Below are positions 53,124 through 61,991 of a DNA stretch of 64,000 nt, one piece after another. Within the stretch, counting starts at the first letter, position 1. Every line of letters begins with the position of its first letter. The DNA comes from Nakamurella multipartita DSM 44233 (lineage in GTDB: Bacteria > Actinomycetota > Actinomycetes > Mycobacteriales > Nakamurellaceae): assembly GCF_000024365.1 (NCBI RefSeq), contig NC_013235.1, positions 434,001 through 498,000 of the forward strand, written 5' to 3'. The position numbers and the translations under genes are program-made. Below the pieces are notes generated by a model that was not told the origin of the DNA, made no database searches, and was given only the letters and a program-made list of their open reading frames with translations.

Positions 53124-53375
53124 TCAGGGGCCGGCCTCGGCGCGGACGTCGGCGTAGAAATCGACGTGGCCGCACGGGTTGGTCCAGCCGTCAAACGCCA
53201 GCCGGCGGGAGCCGTCGTACGAAATCGCCGGCCGCAATTGCCCGCGGGGTCCGCCGCAAGTCGGACACACCCACCGCAGCGTGACGGTGATCAGGTACTG
53301 CCCGGCGTGGTCGGTGCTGCCCGGGATCCGGACGGTGCGGTACTCGGTCGGGTCGTGGTGCTGGCTGGTGGCCAT
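53124..53375 (-). CDS. Small putative zinc-ribbon protein
   Basis: An 83-residue protein with VCPTCGG and NPCGHVDF, a CxxC...CxH arrangement that could bind one zinc. ATG 53375 (MATSQHHD) is preferred over an upstream start because GGGACGAGAC precedes it. First gene of the minus-strand block; function unknown. Confidence 0.55.
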   Translation of the reverse strand: MATSQHHDPTEYRTVRIPGSTDHAGQYLITVTLRWVCPTCGGPRGQLRPAISYDGSRRLAFDGWTNPCGHVDFYADVRAEAGP

Positions 53376-53777
53376 GTCTCGTCCCGTCTCGTGGAGTGTT
53401 TGTGGCAAGGCTTTTCGGGGCCAGCCGTTCTTCCGGCGGGCCGATCACGGCTGTGATCGGGGGTCGAGGCAAGGGGCCGAAGGCGCGGCGACGGGCGCGA
53501 CTGGTCCGGCCGGTGTGGATGCGCGGAGGAGCGAAGCGGGGGAGCGGATTCACCCGGGCGGATCAGTGGTGAACGACGCCGCCGAAGCCCTTGACCCGGC
53601 CCCGTACGATCGACCGCCAGGTCGGCCCGCCGGAAGGGCGGGGAGCCCCACTGGGCGACCCCAACTGTCAGGCCGCTCCCGCGGCCTGTCCATCAGGCAG
53701 TCCGGTCCCCTGCGCCACCACTGGCCGATGGACATCGCAGGTCGGTTGCTCGCCGACGCTCGACGTCACTACCAGGT
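53376..53777. other. Divergent intergenic region before the coupling-protein gene
   Basis: About 400 bases between divergent transcripts. No credible gene. It is the expected place for the promoters of the coupling-protein operon and of the small-gene block. No -10/-35 pair stands out by eye. Confidence 0.4.
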
Positions 53778-55643
53778 GTGCTGACCTCGAAGACCAAGAC
53801 CCCGCACCGCTCCGCCGACATCGACCGGCTGCTCGTCGGAGTCGTCCTGCTGGTCGGCGTCGGTGGCCTGCTGCTCTGGGTGGGTGGGCAGGCCGCGAGC
53901 CTGCTCACCGGCAACGGCTTCGCCGCCGGCCCGGTGACCGCCGGCGCCCGGGCGCTGCTCGCGGACCGCGACAACCCTTCTGCGGCCTGGGACTCGCCGA
54001 TGCCGGACCCGGCGGCCTACTGGTGGATCACCGCCACCGTCACCGGTCTGCTCCTCGCCCTCGGCGCCCTCGGCGCCGTCGGGTTCGCCAAGGTTCGCGG
54101 ACGGGTGCGGTTGCGGGGCCGGCTCTCGGAGATGGCCACCCGCCCGGGCATGGCGACCTCCCGCGACATCAAGGCTACGGTCGGTCCGAAGCGGTTGCGG
54201 CGCAGCGCCCCCGAACTCCGACCCACCCTGGCCGGCCGCATCGGCCCGCGGGAATTGGGGTGGTGCTGGGGCACCGCCCGCGGCGTCGGGGTGTGGACCA
54301 GCGTCCGCGACTCCGTCGTCCTCCTCGGCCCATCCGGCGCCGGCAAGGGCGTGTATGTGGTGAACAACCGCATCCTGGACGCGCCCGGCGCGGTCGTCGC
54401 CACCTCGACCCGCCCCGATGTCCTGTCCGTCACCATCACCCACCGCCGAAACGCCGGTCCGGTGGCGGTGATCGCGACCGACGGATCGATGGATGGCCTG
54501 CCGGAGATCGTGCGCTGGTCCCCGATCCAGGAGTGCCGCGACGGCCGGGTCGCCGCCGCCCGCGCCCAGGTCCTGGCCGCCGGCTCCTCAAGCGGGGTGG
54601 AGGACGCCTCGTTCTGGCAGGGCTGGACCGAGAAGGTCATCAAGACCCTGCTGCATGCCGCCGCCTGGTCGGGCACCGGCATCGACGACCTGTGGCGGTG
54701 GTCCCAGTCCGCGGTCGCGGCGCGCTCCGCCCTGGCGGTGTTGCAGGACCTGGACGGCCGCGACACCGGCACCGGGCAGCGGGTCGAGCCGGGGTGGGCG
54801 GACACCCTGGCGCAGGTCGTTGAGGGCGACGACAAGTTCCGCGGCAACTTGTGGGCCGGCGTCGGCAAGGCTCTGGCCGGGCTCGACCTGTATTCGGTGC
54901 GGCGTCGGTTCGACCCCCGACCCGGCGAGAACTTCGACCCCACCGCGTTCCTCGCCGACCGGGGCACCCTGTATCTGCTGGCCGAGGCCGACGACCCCGC
55001 GTCCCGGCTGCTGCAGTGCCTGGTCGCCGACATCACCCGCACCGCCAAGGACCTGGCCGACCATTCACCGAAGTCTCGGTTGGATCCGCCGCTGACCCTG
55101 GTGTTGGACGAGATCGCCAACTGGGCGCCGCTGCCGGCGTTGCCGACCTACGTGTCGGCGTACGGCGGGTCCGGGGTGGTGACGATCGCGGTGATCCAGT
55201 CGCGGGCGCAGATGGCCCGCTCGTGGGGCAGCGATGCGGCGAAGGCGATCTGGGATTCGGCGACCATCACCGGCATCCTCGGCGGCGTCACCGACGCGGA
55301 GAACCTGCGCGACTTCGCCGCCATCGCCGGCGACCGGGACGAAACGTCCTGGCAGGCGTCCACCGGCAAAGACGGTGGCCTGCTCGGCCTCGGCTCCGGC
55401 CGGTCCTACTCCGAGCAGACCCGCACCCGGGCGGTGCTGACCACCGGGGAGATCCGCGGACTGCCCGAGGGCACGATGCTGATGTTCTACAAGGGCCTGG
55501 ACCCGATGCTCGTCCGGATGACCGCCTACTACCGCCGCAAGGAACGCAAGACGCTGCTGGCCGGCAGGGCCGCGATCGAAGCCAGGATCAGCGAAACCGC
55601 CGCCGCCGGGCCGGTGGTCGCGGAACCGGCCGAGGAGACCTGA
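53778..55643 (+). CDS. VirD4/TraD-like type IV coupling protein
   Basis: A 621-residue protein. Two N-terminal membrane helices (about 18-44 and 82-104) are followed by the ATPase domain with Walker A LLGPSGAGKGVYVV (182-195) and Walker B LTLVLDEIANWAPLP. IAVIQSRAQMARSWG and TGEIRGLPEGTMLMFYKGLD are typical of TraG/VirD4 proteins, which bring the relaxase-DNA complex to the secretion channel. GTG 53778 is the start. It is followed 1 nt later by an HNH gene. Confidence 0.88.
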   Translation: MLTSKTKTPHRSADIDRLLVGVVLLVGVGGLLLWVGGQAASLLTGNGFAAGPVTAGARALLADRDNPSAAWDSPMPDPAAYWWITATVTGLLLALGALGAVGFAKVRGRVRLRGRLSEMATRPGMATSRDIKATVGPKRLRRSAPELRPTLAGRIGPRELGWCWGTARGVGVWTSVRDSVVLLGPSGAGKGVYVVNNRILDAPGAVVATSTRPDVLSVTITHRRNAGPVAVIATDGSMDGLPEIVRWSPIQECRDGRVAAARAQVLAAGSSSGVEDASFWQGWTEKVIKTLLHAAAWSGTGIDDLWRWSQSAVAARSALAVLQDLDGRDTGTGQRVEPGWADTLAQVVEGDDKFRGNLWAGVGKALAGLDLYSVRRRFDPRPGENFDPTAFLADRGTLYLLAEADDPASRLLQCLVADITRTAKDLADHSPKSRLDPPLTLVLDEIANWAPLPALPTYVSAYGGSGVVTIAVIQSRAQMARSWGSDAAKAIWDSATITGILGGVTDAENLRDFAAIAGDRDETSWQASTGKDGGLLGLGSGRSYSEQTRTRAVLTTGEIRGLPEGTMLMFYKGLDPMLVRMTAYYRRKERKTLLAGRAAIEARISETAAAGPVVAEPAEET

Positions 55644-55644
55644 C

Positions 55645-56007
55645 ATGCGCCCGCCCCGTCCCGGGTCGGCGTGGAGGCCCAGCCGGTGGGCCCGCCGCGG
55701 CTGGTACGCCGACTACATGAACAGCCCGGCCTGGGTCGCCCGCAAACGCCAATGGTTCCGGGAACACTGGGAACAGACTCACCAGCCCGCCGCTTGTGTC
55801 ATCTGCGGCAGACGGCCGGTCGATCTGCACCACATGGACTATGGCCGCCTTGGCAACGAAAAGAACAGTGACATCATCTGTTTGTGTAGAGCACATCATG
55901 ATCGCATGCACGCGGCTTGGGATGCGACGCCTCACCTGCGGCGGCTCGGTCGGCGCGCCGCCACAGTCATCCTGGTTCAGGCGATGCGACGAGGTCCGGA
56001 CCGATGA
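55645..56007 (+). CDS. HNH-type small protein
   Basis: A 120-residue protein. CVICGRRPVDLHHMDYGRLG (51-70) and CLCRAHHDRMH (79-89) give the Cys-X2-Cys, His-His and Cys-X2-His-His pattern of HNH endonuclease-like zinc folds. The basic, tryptophan-rich N-terminus could bind DNA. It follows the coupling protein by one base, so it travels with transfer. It may be a nicking or processing nuclease or a non-catalytic DNA-binding partner. Confidence 0.78.
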   Translation: MRPPRPGSAWRPSRWARRGWYADYMNSPAWVARKRQWFREHWEQTHQPAACVICGRRPVDLHHMDYGRLGNEKNSDIICLCRAHHDRMHAAWDATPHLRRLGRRAATVILVQAMRRGPDR

Positions 56008-56059
56008 CGAAGCCGGCGCCTGAACCATGTGTGTTCCCCCTCGGGTAGCACGGGCGGCG

Positions 56060-56101
56060 AGGTCGGACGGCGATCCGCCGACCTGGGGACCGACCCCAGG
56101 T
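56060..56101. terminator. Two overlapping hairpins after the coupling-protein operon
   Basis: Hairpin 1 (56060-56084) pairs AGGTCGG-a-CGG with CCGCCGACCT around a CGAT loop. Hairpin 2 (56081-56101) pairs ACCTGGGG with CCCCAGGT around ACCGA. They share ACCT and cannot form fully together. They lie between convergent genes with no T-run, so they are probably a bidirectional GC-rich terminator. Confidence 0.5.
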
Positions 56102-56141
56102 ATGTCAAGGCGCACTTGGACGGATTGCCCGTTGCCGGTGG

Positions 56142-56609
56142 TCAGTAGTCAAGTCGTGGTTCGCTGTAGAGGGTCGGTCCAGAATCTCCCACGTCCACGC
56201 CGACAAAGCCTTTCGGCGCTGTCGGATGGTCGAACGCAAACCGCAAGACCGTGTCGTCAGGGTCGTACAGATCCAACGTGCTGACAAAGGGTGGTAAGTC
56301 CTGAATGTCGGCGTGGCGGACATCCAGTCGGTCGCAGCGTGATGCAAGCTCGACCAGGGTGTCTCGCGAGGTCGCCCGGAACGATACGACATCGAAGCCG
56401 GCCAAGCGCGGCTGATCCGCGCAGTATCGCCTGTCGCGGAGGGCGATCGTCACGCCACCGGTCGCGTCGACCAGTTGCACGCCTCGCACCTGGCCGTGCT
56501 CGGCGAATTCGAACTGTCGGCGCAGGCCCAGCACGTCTCGGTACCAGGCGGCGCTCCGCACGAGATCGGTCACCGGGAGTTTGACGAATCGGAATCTGAA
56601 GTCGGACAT
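56142..56609 (-). CDS. VOC-family (glyoxalase-like) protein
   Basis: A 155-residue vicinal-oxygen-chelate fold protein. FRFVKLPVTDLVRSAAWYRD and VLGLRRQFEFAE open the first beta-alpha-beta-beta-beta unit, and LYDPDDTVLRFAF is the end of the second. Metal ligands cannot be assigned with confidence. The start is ATG 56609 (MSDFRFRF). As a metabolic or resistance-type gene among conjugation genes it is probably cargo. Confidence 0.8.
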   Translation of the reverse strand: MSDFRFRFVKLPVTDLVRSAAWYRDVLGLRRQFEFAEHGQVRGVQLVDATGGVTIALRDRRYCADQPRLAGFDVVSFRATSRDTLVELASRCDRLDVRHADIQDLPPFVSTLDLYDPDDTVLRFAFDHPTAPKGFVGVDVGDSGPTLYSEPRLDY

Positions 56610-56770
56610 TCGTATGAGGTTGCCAGGGCCGACGCACCCATTCAACGCCCCCTGATGAGATCTTCCGCGATCGGACGTGACATGCGCGGCCCCTTGTCCG
56701 TCCGCGCGCCTGCGGGTGAAGCGTCAGGTGTTGCAGAATGCAACACCTGAACTGGAACCGGTGGACGCGG

Positions 56771-57718
56771 CTACGGCAGCAGGTCGTCGATGTCGGAGCG
56801 GCGACGCCGGGCGACGCGTTGATCGACCGCGGCGGTGCGGGCGTTTGCCGCTGCCGCGGCCCGGTCCGCCGCAATCACGGCGGGCAGAAGCTTCTCGAGG
56901 GCGTCGAGCCACCGCTGAGCGAGTTCGTCGGATCCGGCAGGTGCCTGGTCGGTTGGAGTCGCCGTGGCGAACAGGTGGGCCAGGTCATCGCGGGCCTCGG
57001 CGACAAGGCCTTCGCGGGCGGAGTGCTGATGCGCGTCGAGCACGGTCCGGACGGCGTCCAGGGCGGACTGGGCGGCGCGCTCGACGGCGTCGTCGGCGAG
57101 CTGGCGCAGGCGTTCGGCGACCCGGGCGCGGTCGTCGTCGCCGGCGTTGGCGGGATCGTCAGCGACCGCGGCGAGGACGGCCGGCGCCAGCTCGTGGCGC
57201 AGCTCGGCGGCCTGCAGGATCGCGACGGCCTGATCGACGGCGGCCTGCCGGGCGACCGCGTGGACGCGTTGCCGGGTCTGGGTGTCGAGGTGGTTCTGCC
57301 ACAGTTGCTCGGCGGACGCCGACATCGCGGGTGGGGGTTCTGGTTCGGCCTGGTGGCGGGTGGCGGTGCAGCCGGTGATGGCGGTGGCCTCGCGGAGCCG
57401 GCTGATGGCGGCCTCCCGGCGTTGGTCCCAGTCGAGGCCGATCATGCCGACGCCGGCGTCGGGGTGTCGGGTGAGCAGCCACCCGGTCCACAGGTGGCCG
57501 ATATCTTCGCGGAGGCCGGGGTGGGTGAACCAGCAGGGCGGGAGGACGGTGGCCGGGATCCGGTAGGTGGCGCGGAGCCAGCTGATCCAGTCGGTCAGTT
57601 CGGTCAGCTGGTGGGCGTAGGTGCTGGGGTCGAGGTCGTCCCAGCACACCACCATCGGGACGGGTGGTGTGCCGGGCTGACCCCCGAACATGCTCGGGTC
57701 GAGCGCAGGTTGGCTCAC
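56771..57718 (-). CDS. DUF4913-like protein of conjugative elements
   Basis: A 315-residue protein. Residues about 30-100 (LTELTDWISWLRATYRIPAT, PCWFTHPGLREDIGHLWTGW) follow the DUF4913 pattern of a helical region with W-H-P and LWxxW. The rest is a long alanine-rich helical or coiled-coil stretch ending in basic residues. The start is GTG 57718, overlapping the previous stop by four bases (GTGA). DUF4913 genes are common beside relaxases in actinobacterial elements; function unknown. Confidence 0.65.
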   Translation of the reverse strand: MSQPALDPSMFGGQPGTPPVPMVVCWDDLDPSTYAHQLTELTDWISWLRATYRIPATVLPPCWFTHPGLREDIGHLWTGWLLTRHPDAGVGMIGLDWDQRREAAISRLREATAITGCTATRHQAEPEPPPAMSASAEQLWQNHLDTQTRQRVHAVARQAAVDQAVAILQAAELRHELAPAVLAAVADDPANAGDDDRARVAERLRQLADDAVERAAQSALDAVRTVLDAHQHSAREGLVAEARDDLAHLFATATPTDQAPAGSDELAQRWLDALEKLLPAVIAADRAAAAANARTAAVDQRVARRRRSDIDDLLP

Positions 57719-58662
57719 CGGCTGGTCCCGCGGGCCGGCTGCGGGCGCTGGTAGGCGGCTTCGGCGACGCCGCCGAGGCCGGTCTGGGCGGCGTGCAGCC
57801 GCCGACCTTCTTGTTCCTGGCCCTGTTCGCGGGCTTCGGCGACGGCGTCGACCAAGCCGATGAGGTGCCGGCGAACCTGCTGGCCGAGATCGTCGTACTC
57901 GGCGGAGCGGGCGGGGTCGGGTTCCCCGTCGCCGGCCGCGATCATGCCGAGCGTGCCGGTGTCGGCGCCCTGCTTGGTGAAGCGGGTGCCTGGGGTGTCG
58001 GCAAGGAAGACGTAGCTGAACGGGCCGATCTGCCCGGGCGGCCGCAGGACGGTGACGGTTCGGCCGGCGAACGAGGCGTCCAGGGCGATGATGTCGTCCC
58101 AGTCGTCGCCGGGCCGCACGGTCTCCGGCCGCAGGGCCGGTTCGAGGCCGGCCGGGTCGGGTTGGTCGTCCGGGGTGATCGTGTCCCACACGGCCGACTC
58201 GTCCAGGACCTGTTTGACGTGGCCGGCGAGTTCGACGTGTTCGCCGGTGAATCCGCGTCGTTGGCCCTGACCCCTGATCAGGGACAGTGCCGCCTCCGCG
58301 GCCGCCAGGTCGGTCTCGACGGCATCGGCGCGGGTGACGTCGGCGTCGTCACCGACCGGGACGGATTCCACCGGTCCCGGCTCGGCGCGGTCGGGGACCT
58401 GGTCGCCGGCGCTCTGGGCGTGGGCGCGTTGCTCGGCCTCCCGGGCCAGGACCACGGATGGTTCGACGGTGGGCGTCCACCACCGGTACGCGTCGTAGGC
58501 GGCCTCGTCCGGGGTGGCCCTTCGGGTCTGCCGTTGCAGGTATCGGTCGAACGCCAGCCGGGCCTCGTCGGCGCGGAGCCGAAAGTCCTCGCGGAGCGAC
58601 TGCAGGACGTGGGCGGTGAAGTGCTCGTTGTGGTCGACGTCGTCGACGGGTGCGGCGTTCAC
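57715..58662 (-). CDS. Hypothetical protein in the ssb operon
   Basis: A 315-residue acidic protein with helical ends and a beta-rich centre (ASFAGRTVTVLRPPGQIGPF, SYVFLADTPGTRF). No family recognised. GTG 58662 overlaps the ssb stop (GTGA) and its own stop overlaps the next gene in the same way, so the three are translated as one unit. Confidence 0.65.
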   Translation of the reverse strand: MNAAPVDDVDHNEHFTAHVLQSLREDFRLRADEARLAFDRYLQRQTRRATPDEAAYDAYRWWTPTVEPSVVLAREAEQRAHAQSAGDQVPDRAEPGPVESVPVGDDADVTRADAVETDLAAAEAALSLIRGQGQRRGFTGEHVELAGHVKQVLDESAVWDTITPDDQPDPAGLEPALRPETVRPGDDWDDIIALDASFAGRTVTVLRPPGQIGPFSYVFLADTPGTRFTKQGADTGTLGMIAAGDGEPDPARSAEYDDLGQQVRRHLIGLVDAVAEAREQGQEQEGRRLHAAQTGLGGVAEAAYQRPQPARGTSR

Positions 58663-59351
58663 AGGGACCTCCCGTTCGCCGGCGCCGGATCCAGAACAGG
58701 GGAGGGCGCGACCCCGGCCGTCGGAACCGCCATCGCCGGCGCGGCAGCTGGGGCGGGGTCGTTGACGACGGGGATGTCGCGGCCGTTCTCCCGGACGACG
58801 GAGACGACGTCGCTGACCCGGGCGGTGCGGGTGTGCACGTCCATGTCGGTGGGCAGGTTCCAGCTCGTGGTCGCCGCGGTCCAGCGGAAGCCGTGGTCCT
58901 TCAGGGTGCGGTGCAACGCGGTGGCGGTCCGCCCCACACCGACAACCATCGTCGCCTCGCTGGTGTGGTGGATCGTCGGCGTCGTGTCCGCGGCGACATC
59001 CCGTCCGCTGCCGACCGCGGGCGACTCGTCGTTGATGGTGAGGGTGACGGTGCGGGCGTAGACCTTGACGATGGCGCCGGTGGAGCCGTCGCGGCGGTCG
59101 AACAGTTCCAGTTCCGGGCGTCCTTCGACGGTGACCCGGTCGCCCTTGTGCAGGGTGTCGCCGGCGTCCTCGGCGGCCCGACCGAACAGGCTGACGTTGA
59201 AGAACTCGGGGTCGGTGGAGGTCCATACGCCGTTGCGCTTGACCCGGTCGTGGCTGGCGACCCGCAGGCGGGCCCAGCTGGTGCCGGCGTTGCTGACCCC
59301 GAAATCGGGATCGGCGGTGAGGTTGCCCTCGATGGTGATCCGTGCGGACAT
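58659..59351 (-). CDS. ssb: Single-stranded DNA-binding protein with an extra C-terminal domain
   Basis: A 230-residue protein. Residues 1-105 are an OB-fold SSB (ITIEGNLTADPDFGVSNAGT, EFFNVSLFGRAAEDAGDTLH, KGDRVTVEGRPELEL). Residues 130-170 add a small domain (RTATALHRTLKDHGFRWTAA) not found in housekeeping SSB. The usual acidic DDDIPF-like tip is missing; the protein ends in APANGRSL. GGGAGAA precedes ATG 59351. It probably protects the transferred single strand, with altered partner recruitment. Confidence 0.85.
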   Translation of the reverse strand: MSARITIEGNLTADPDFGVSNAGTSWARLRVASHDRVKRNGVWTSTDPEFFNVSLFGRAAEDAGDTLHKGDRVTVEGRPELELFDRRDGSTGAIVKVYARTVTLTINDESPAVGSGRDVAADTTPTIHHTSEATMVVGVGRTATALHRTLKDHGFRWTAATTSWNLPTDMDVHTRTARVSDVVSVVRENGRDIPVVNDPAPAAAPAMAVPTAGVAPSPVLDPAPANGRSL

Positions 59352-59529
59352 GACATTCTCCCAACTCTGCCGGGATGGGCGGGTGCGGGGCCGGCGCCGT
59401 TGGCCATTCGGCGTCCCGGCCCGCCGGCGTGCATTGACACGCCACCGATGAATGCCGCCCGACCGGATGAGCTATCCCGGCCTACCGCCCGGCCGGGCCG
59501 TGTTCTCTGCCGGGCATACTGGCTTGCTT

Positions 59530-61980
59530 TTACAGCGTCCGGCCCGGCGTCCTGGGGGATTGTTCGAACTCGGCCGGCGCTTGCCGTCGGGAATCAATGG
59601 CCAGCCGGCGAAGCATTTCGGTCAAACGTCGGTGGTCCGCATGGTGCGACGGATTCGCTGATTGGCCGGGCTGACGGCCCAATGGTTCGGGACCGAAAAT
59701 GCCCCAGCGTTCCCGATACGCCGCGAGAATGCGAACCACGGCATATCGCCGATCGTCGGGAATTGACTCCGGAATGGCTCGGGTCCATTGTTCGCCGGAA
59801 TTGATCGCGTCGCCGGCGAGTTGGTCGGCGCGTTGTTCGATCAATTCGTACCGTTTGCGGATGCCATCGACCAGTTCCGGATCCGACAATCCGGCGGTGG
59901 CATCGACAACAATGCCCGCCACTAATACCGGACCGCGGCCACCGGGGCGGGTGCGCAGCTGGGTGCGAATGGCGGTGGTGAGGGTCTGCGCGGTGAGCGT
60001 GTCCGGCCGGCGGGCACCGACGATGACCGGCAATTGCCGGTGCAGGTCCATCCCGGTGGAATGGGCGTGGCGGATTGCCAGGACCAGGTCGGGGAAATGG
60101 TCGTCGTCGAGGATGCGGCGGACTGCGGGGGTGTCACCCAGGACCGTCAGGAGCAGTTCGGCGGCGGCCTGGTCGTGGGCGTAACCGGCGATGGCGTCGG
60201 CCTCGTCGGCGAGCTGCCCGATGGACACGGCCCGCTCCTGCACGGCCTGGATCGTCTCGTGCGCGGACGTCGCGGCGCCCGTGTGCGCGGTGATGGCGTC
60301 GGCGACCTGCGCGGTGGTGTAGGCGTCCTGGTCGGCGGGGCCGCCGACGGGATGGCCCAGCCGGTCCCGCAGCGTGGTGGCCGGGTCCAGGACCAGGTAG
60401 GCGTGGTTGGCCAGGCGGCCGCGGGTCATCGCGACGTAGAACGGTTCGCGCTGGGTCAGCGCGTCGGCCAGCACGTGGGCGGTGTCGACGGTCAGGCCCT
60501 GGGCCCGGTGCGCGGTGGTCGCGTAGCCCAGGTCGACGTGCTCACGGACGTAGCCGGCGGTCAGAGTGACGGGTACCGGGCCGGGATGGTCGCTGCCGAG
60601 GAGGCGGACGGTCAGCGACCCGTCCAGGTGGGCGCGGTGTACCTGCCACCGTTGACCGTTGCGAACGAACCCTTCACCCAGCCGGCCGCCGTCACCCGTG
60701 GGGGTGGTGGGAGTGGTGCCGTCGGGTTGGGTGCGGTCGATCCGGCGGGTGACGATGACGTCGCCGCGCCCGGCGGACAGGCCGTTGCGGACCGGGACGG
60801 TCGCGCTGTCGACGAGGCCGGCGCTGATCAGGTCGGATTGGGCGCGACGGTTCAGCTCGGCGACGGTGTCGTTATCGGCCGCGATGAGGACGCTGCTGCG
60901 GCCGGCCCGGACGTCGGCGGACCAGGCGGAGTAGGCGGCGTCGGTCATCTGGTCCTGCTCGCCGGAGTGGATCCGGTCGTGGTCGGCGTAGTCGGCCAGG
61001 GCGGTGGGGTCGCCGACGCGGAGCCGGTCGGCCGCGTCTTCTTCCCAGACGCGGCGGGTGCCATCCGGGTCCACGAACCGGCGGACCTGGGTCAGCGTCG
61101 GCGGGTCCGGATGCCGGCAGGTGAGCAGGCCGAACGCGCCGCCGGTCTCGACCGCGGACAGTTGGCTGGGGTCGCCGACGAGCAGCAGTTTCGCGTCGGC
61201 GTCGGCGGCCTGCTGCGCGAGTCGGGCCAGGGTGAAGGTTCCGGTCATGCCGGCCTCATCGACGATGAGCAGCTGCCCGGGGTGCAGCCGCCACCGGTCG
61301 TACTCGGCCCGCACCCGGTCCAGGGCGGCCCGCAGACCGTGGATCCGTGCCGGGTTCTCGGCCCGGGTGATCGCCTCGGTGAGCAGGCGGATCCGGTGTT
61401 CCCGCCGGGTCTGCTGGTCCTGCTGGGCGATCCACTGGGCGGTGTTGTCGGTGAGAACGGCCAGGTCGGCGGCCAAGACCTGGGCGGCCATCGCGGACGG
61501 GGCCAGCCCCACGACGCTGCGCGGGCCGTGCTGCGCCTCCCAAATGGCGCGGACGCCGGCCATGGTGGTCGTCTTGCCGGTGCCGGCCGACCCGACCAGC
61601 ACATCCACCACCCGGCCCGAGGTCACGATCTGCAGCGCGGCTGGTCGCTGATCCTCCGCGGCCAGCGGGTGGTCCCGGCCGGGGAGGTCCTGGTCGGCGA
61701 CCCGGGCGGCGCGGTCGGGGTGGACGGCCGGCCCGGACCGGTCCTGGGCGAGCCTCAGCAGCCGGTCCTCCGCGGCCAGCACCGCAGTCGAGGTGAACAC
61801 CTCGGGCGGGGTGAACGGGCCGGTGCCGTCGGCTTCACGCAGGACCGACGGGGTTGGGGCGAGTTCGGGTGGGGTCAGCGCGACGGACAGCCGCTGCGCG
61901 GCGGCCACCACCCGATCCCGCACCTGGATCGCGTCGCCGGGGGTGGCGAACTGCAGGCCTCGGCCGGCGAGGTGCCGCAT
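59530..61980 (-). CDS. MobF relaxase, C-terminal helicase part (separated by frameshift)
   Basis: About 816 residues. It is an SF1 RecD/TraI-like helicase: Walker A LVGSAGTGKTTTMAGV, motif II LLIVDEAGMTG, LLLVGDPSQLSAVE, then YATTAHRAQGLTVD and FYVAMTRGRLANHAY (motifs V-VI). A long C-terminal helical region follows. The frame is open upstream to 62151 and would join the relaxase half if one base were added near 62,150. ATG 61980 is only the first Met after the shift. It unwinds the plasmid or element DNA for transfer. Confidence 0.85.
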   Translation of the reverse strand: MRHLAGRGLQFATPGDAIQVRDRVVAAAQRLSVALTPPELAPTPSVLREADGTGPFTPPEVFTSTAVLAAEDRLLRLAQDRSGPAVHPDRAARVADQDLPGRDHPLAAEDQRPAALQIVTSGRVVDVLVGSAGTGKTTTMAGVRAIWEAQHGPRSVVGLAPSAMAAQVLAADLAVLTDNTAQWIAQQDQQTRREHRIRLLTEAITRAENPARIHGLRAALDRVRAEYDRWRLHPGQLLIVDEAGMTGTFTLARLAQQAADADAKLLLVGDPSQLSAVETGGAFGLLTCRHPDPPTLTQVRRFVDPDGTRRVWEEDAADRLRVGDPTALADYADHDRIHSGEQDQMTDAAYSAWSADVRAGRSSVLIAADNDTVAELNRRAQSDLISAGLVDSATVPVRNGLSAGRGDVIVTRRIDRTQPDGTTPTTPTGDGGRLGEGFVRNGQRWQVHRAHLDGSLTVRLLGSDHPGPVPVTLTAGYVREHVDLGYATTAHRAQGLTVDTAHVLADALTQREPFYVAMTRGRLANHAYLVLDPATTLRDRLGHPVGGPADQDAYTTAQVADAITAHTGAATSAHETIQAVQERAVSIGQLADEADAIAGYAHDQAAAELLLTVLGDTPAVRRILDDDHFPDLVLAIRHAHSTGMDLHRQLPVIVGARRPDTLTAQTLTTAIRTQLRTRPGGRGPVLVAGIVVDATAGLSDPELVDGIRKRYELIEQRADQLAGDAINSGEQWTRAIPESIPDDRRYAVVRILAAYRERWGIFGPEPLGRQPGQSANPSHHADHRRLTEMLRRLAIDSRRQAPAEFEQSPRTPGRTL

Positions 61981-61991
61981 CGTCTCCGCGG

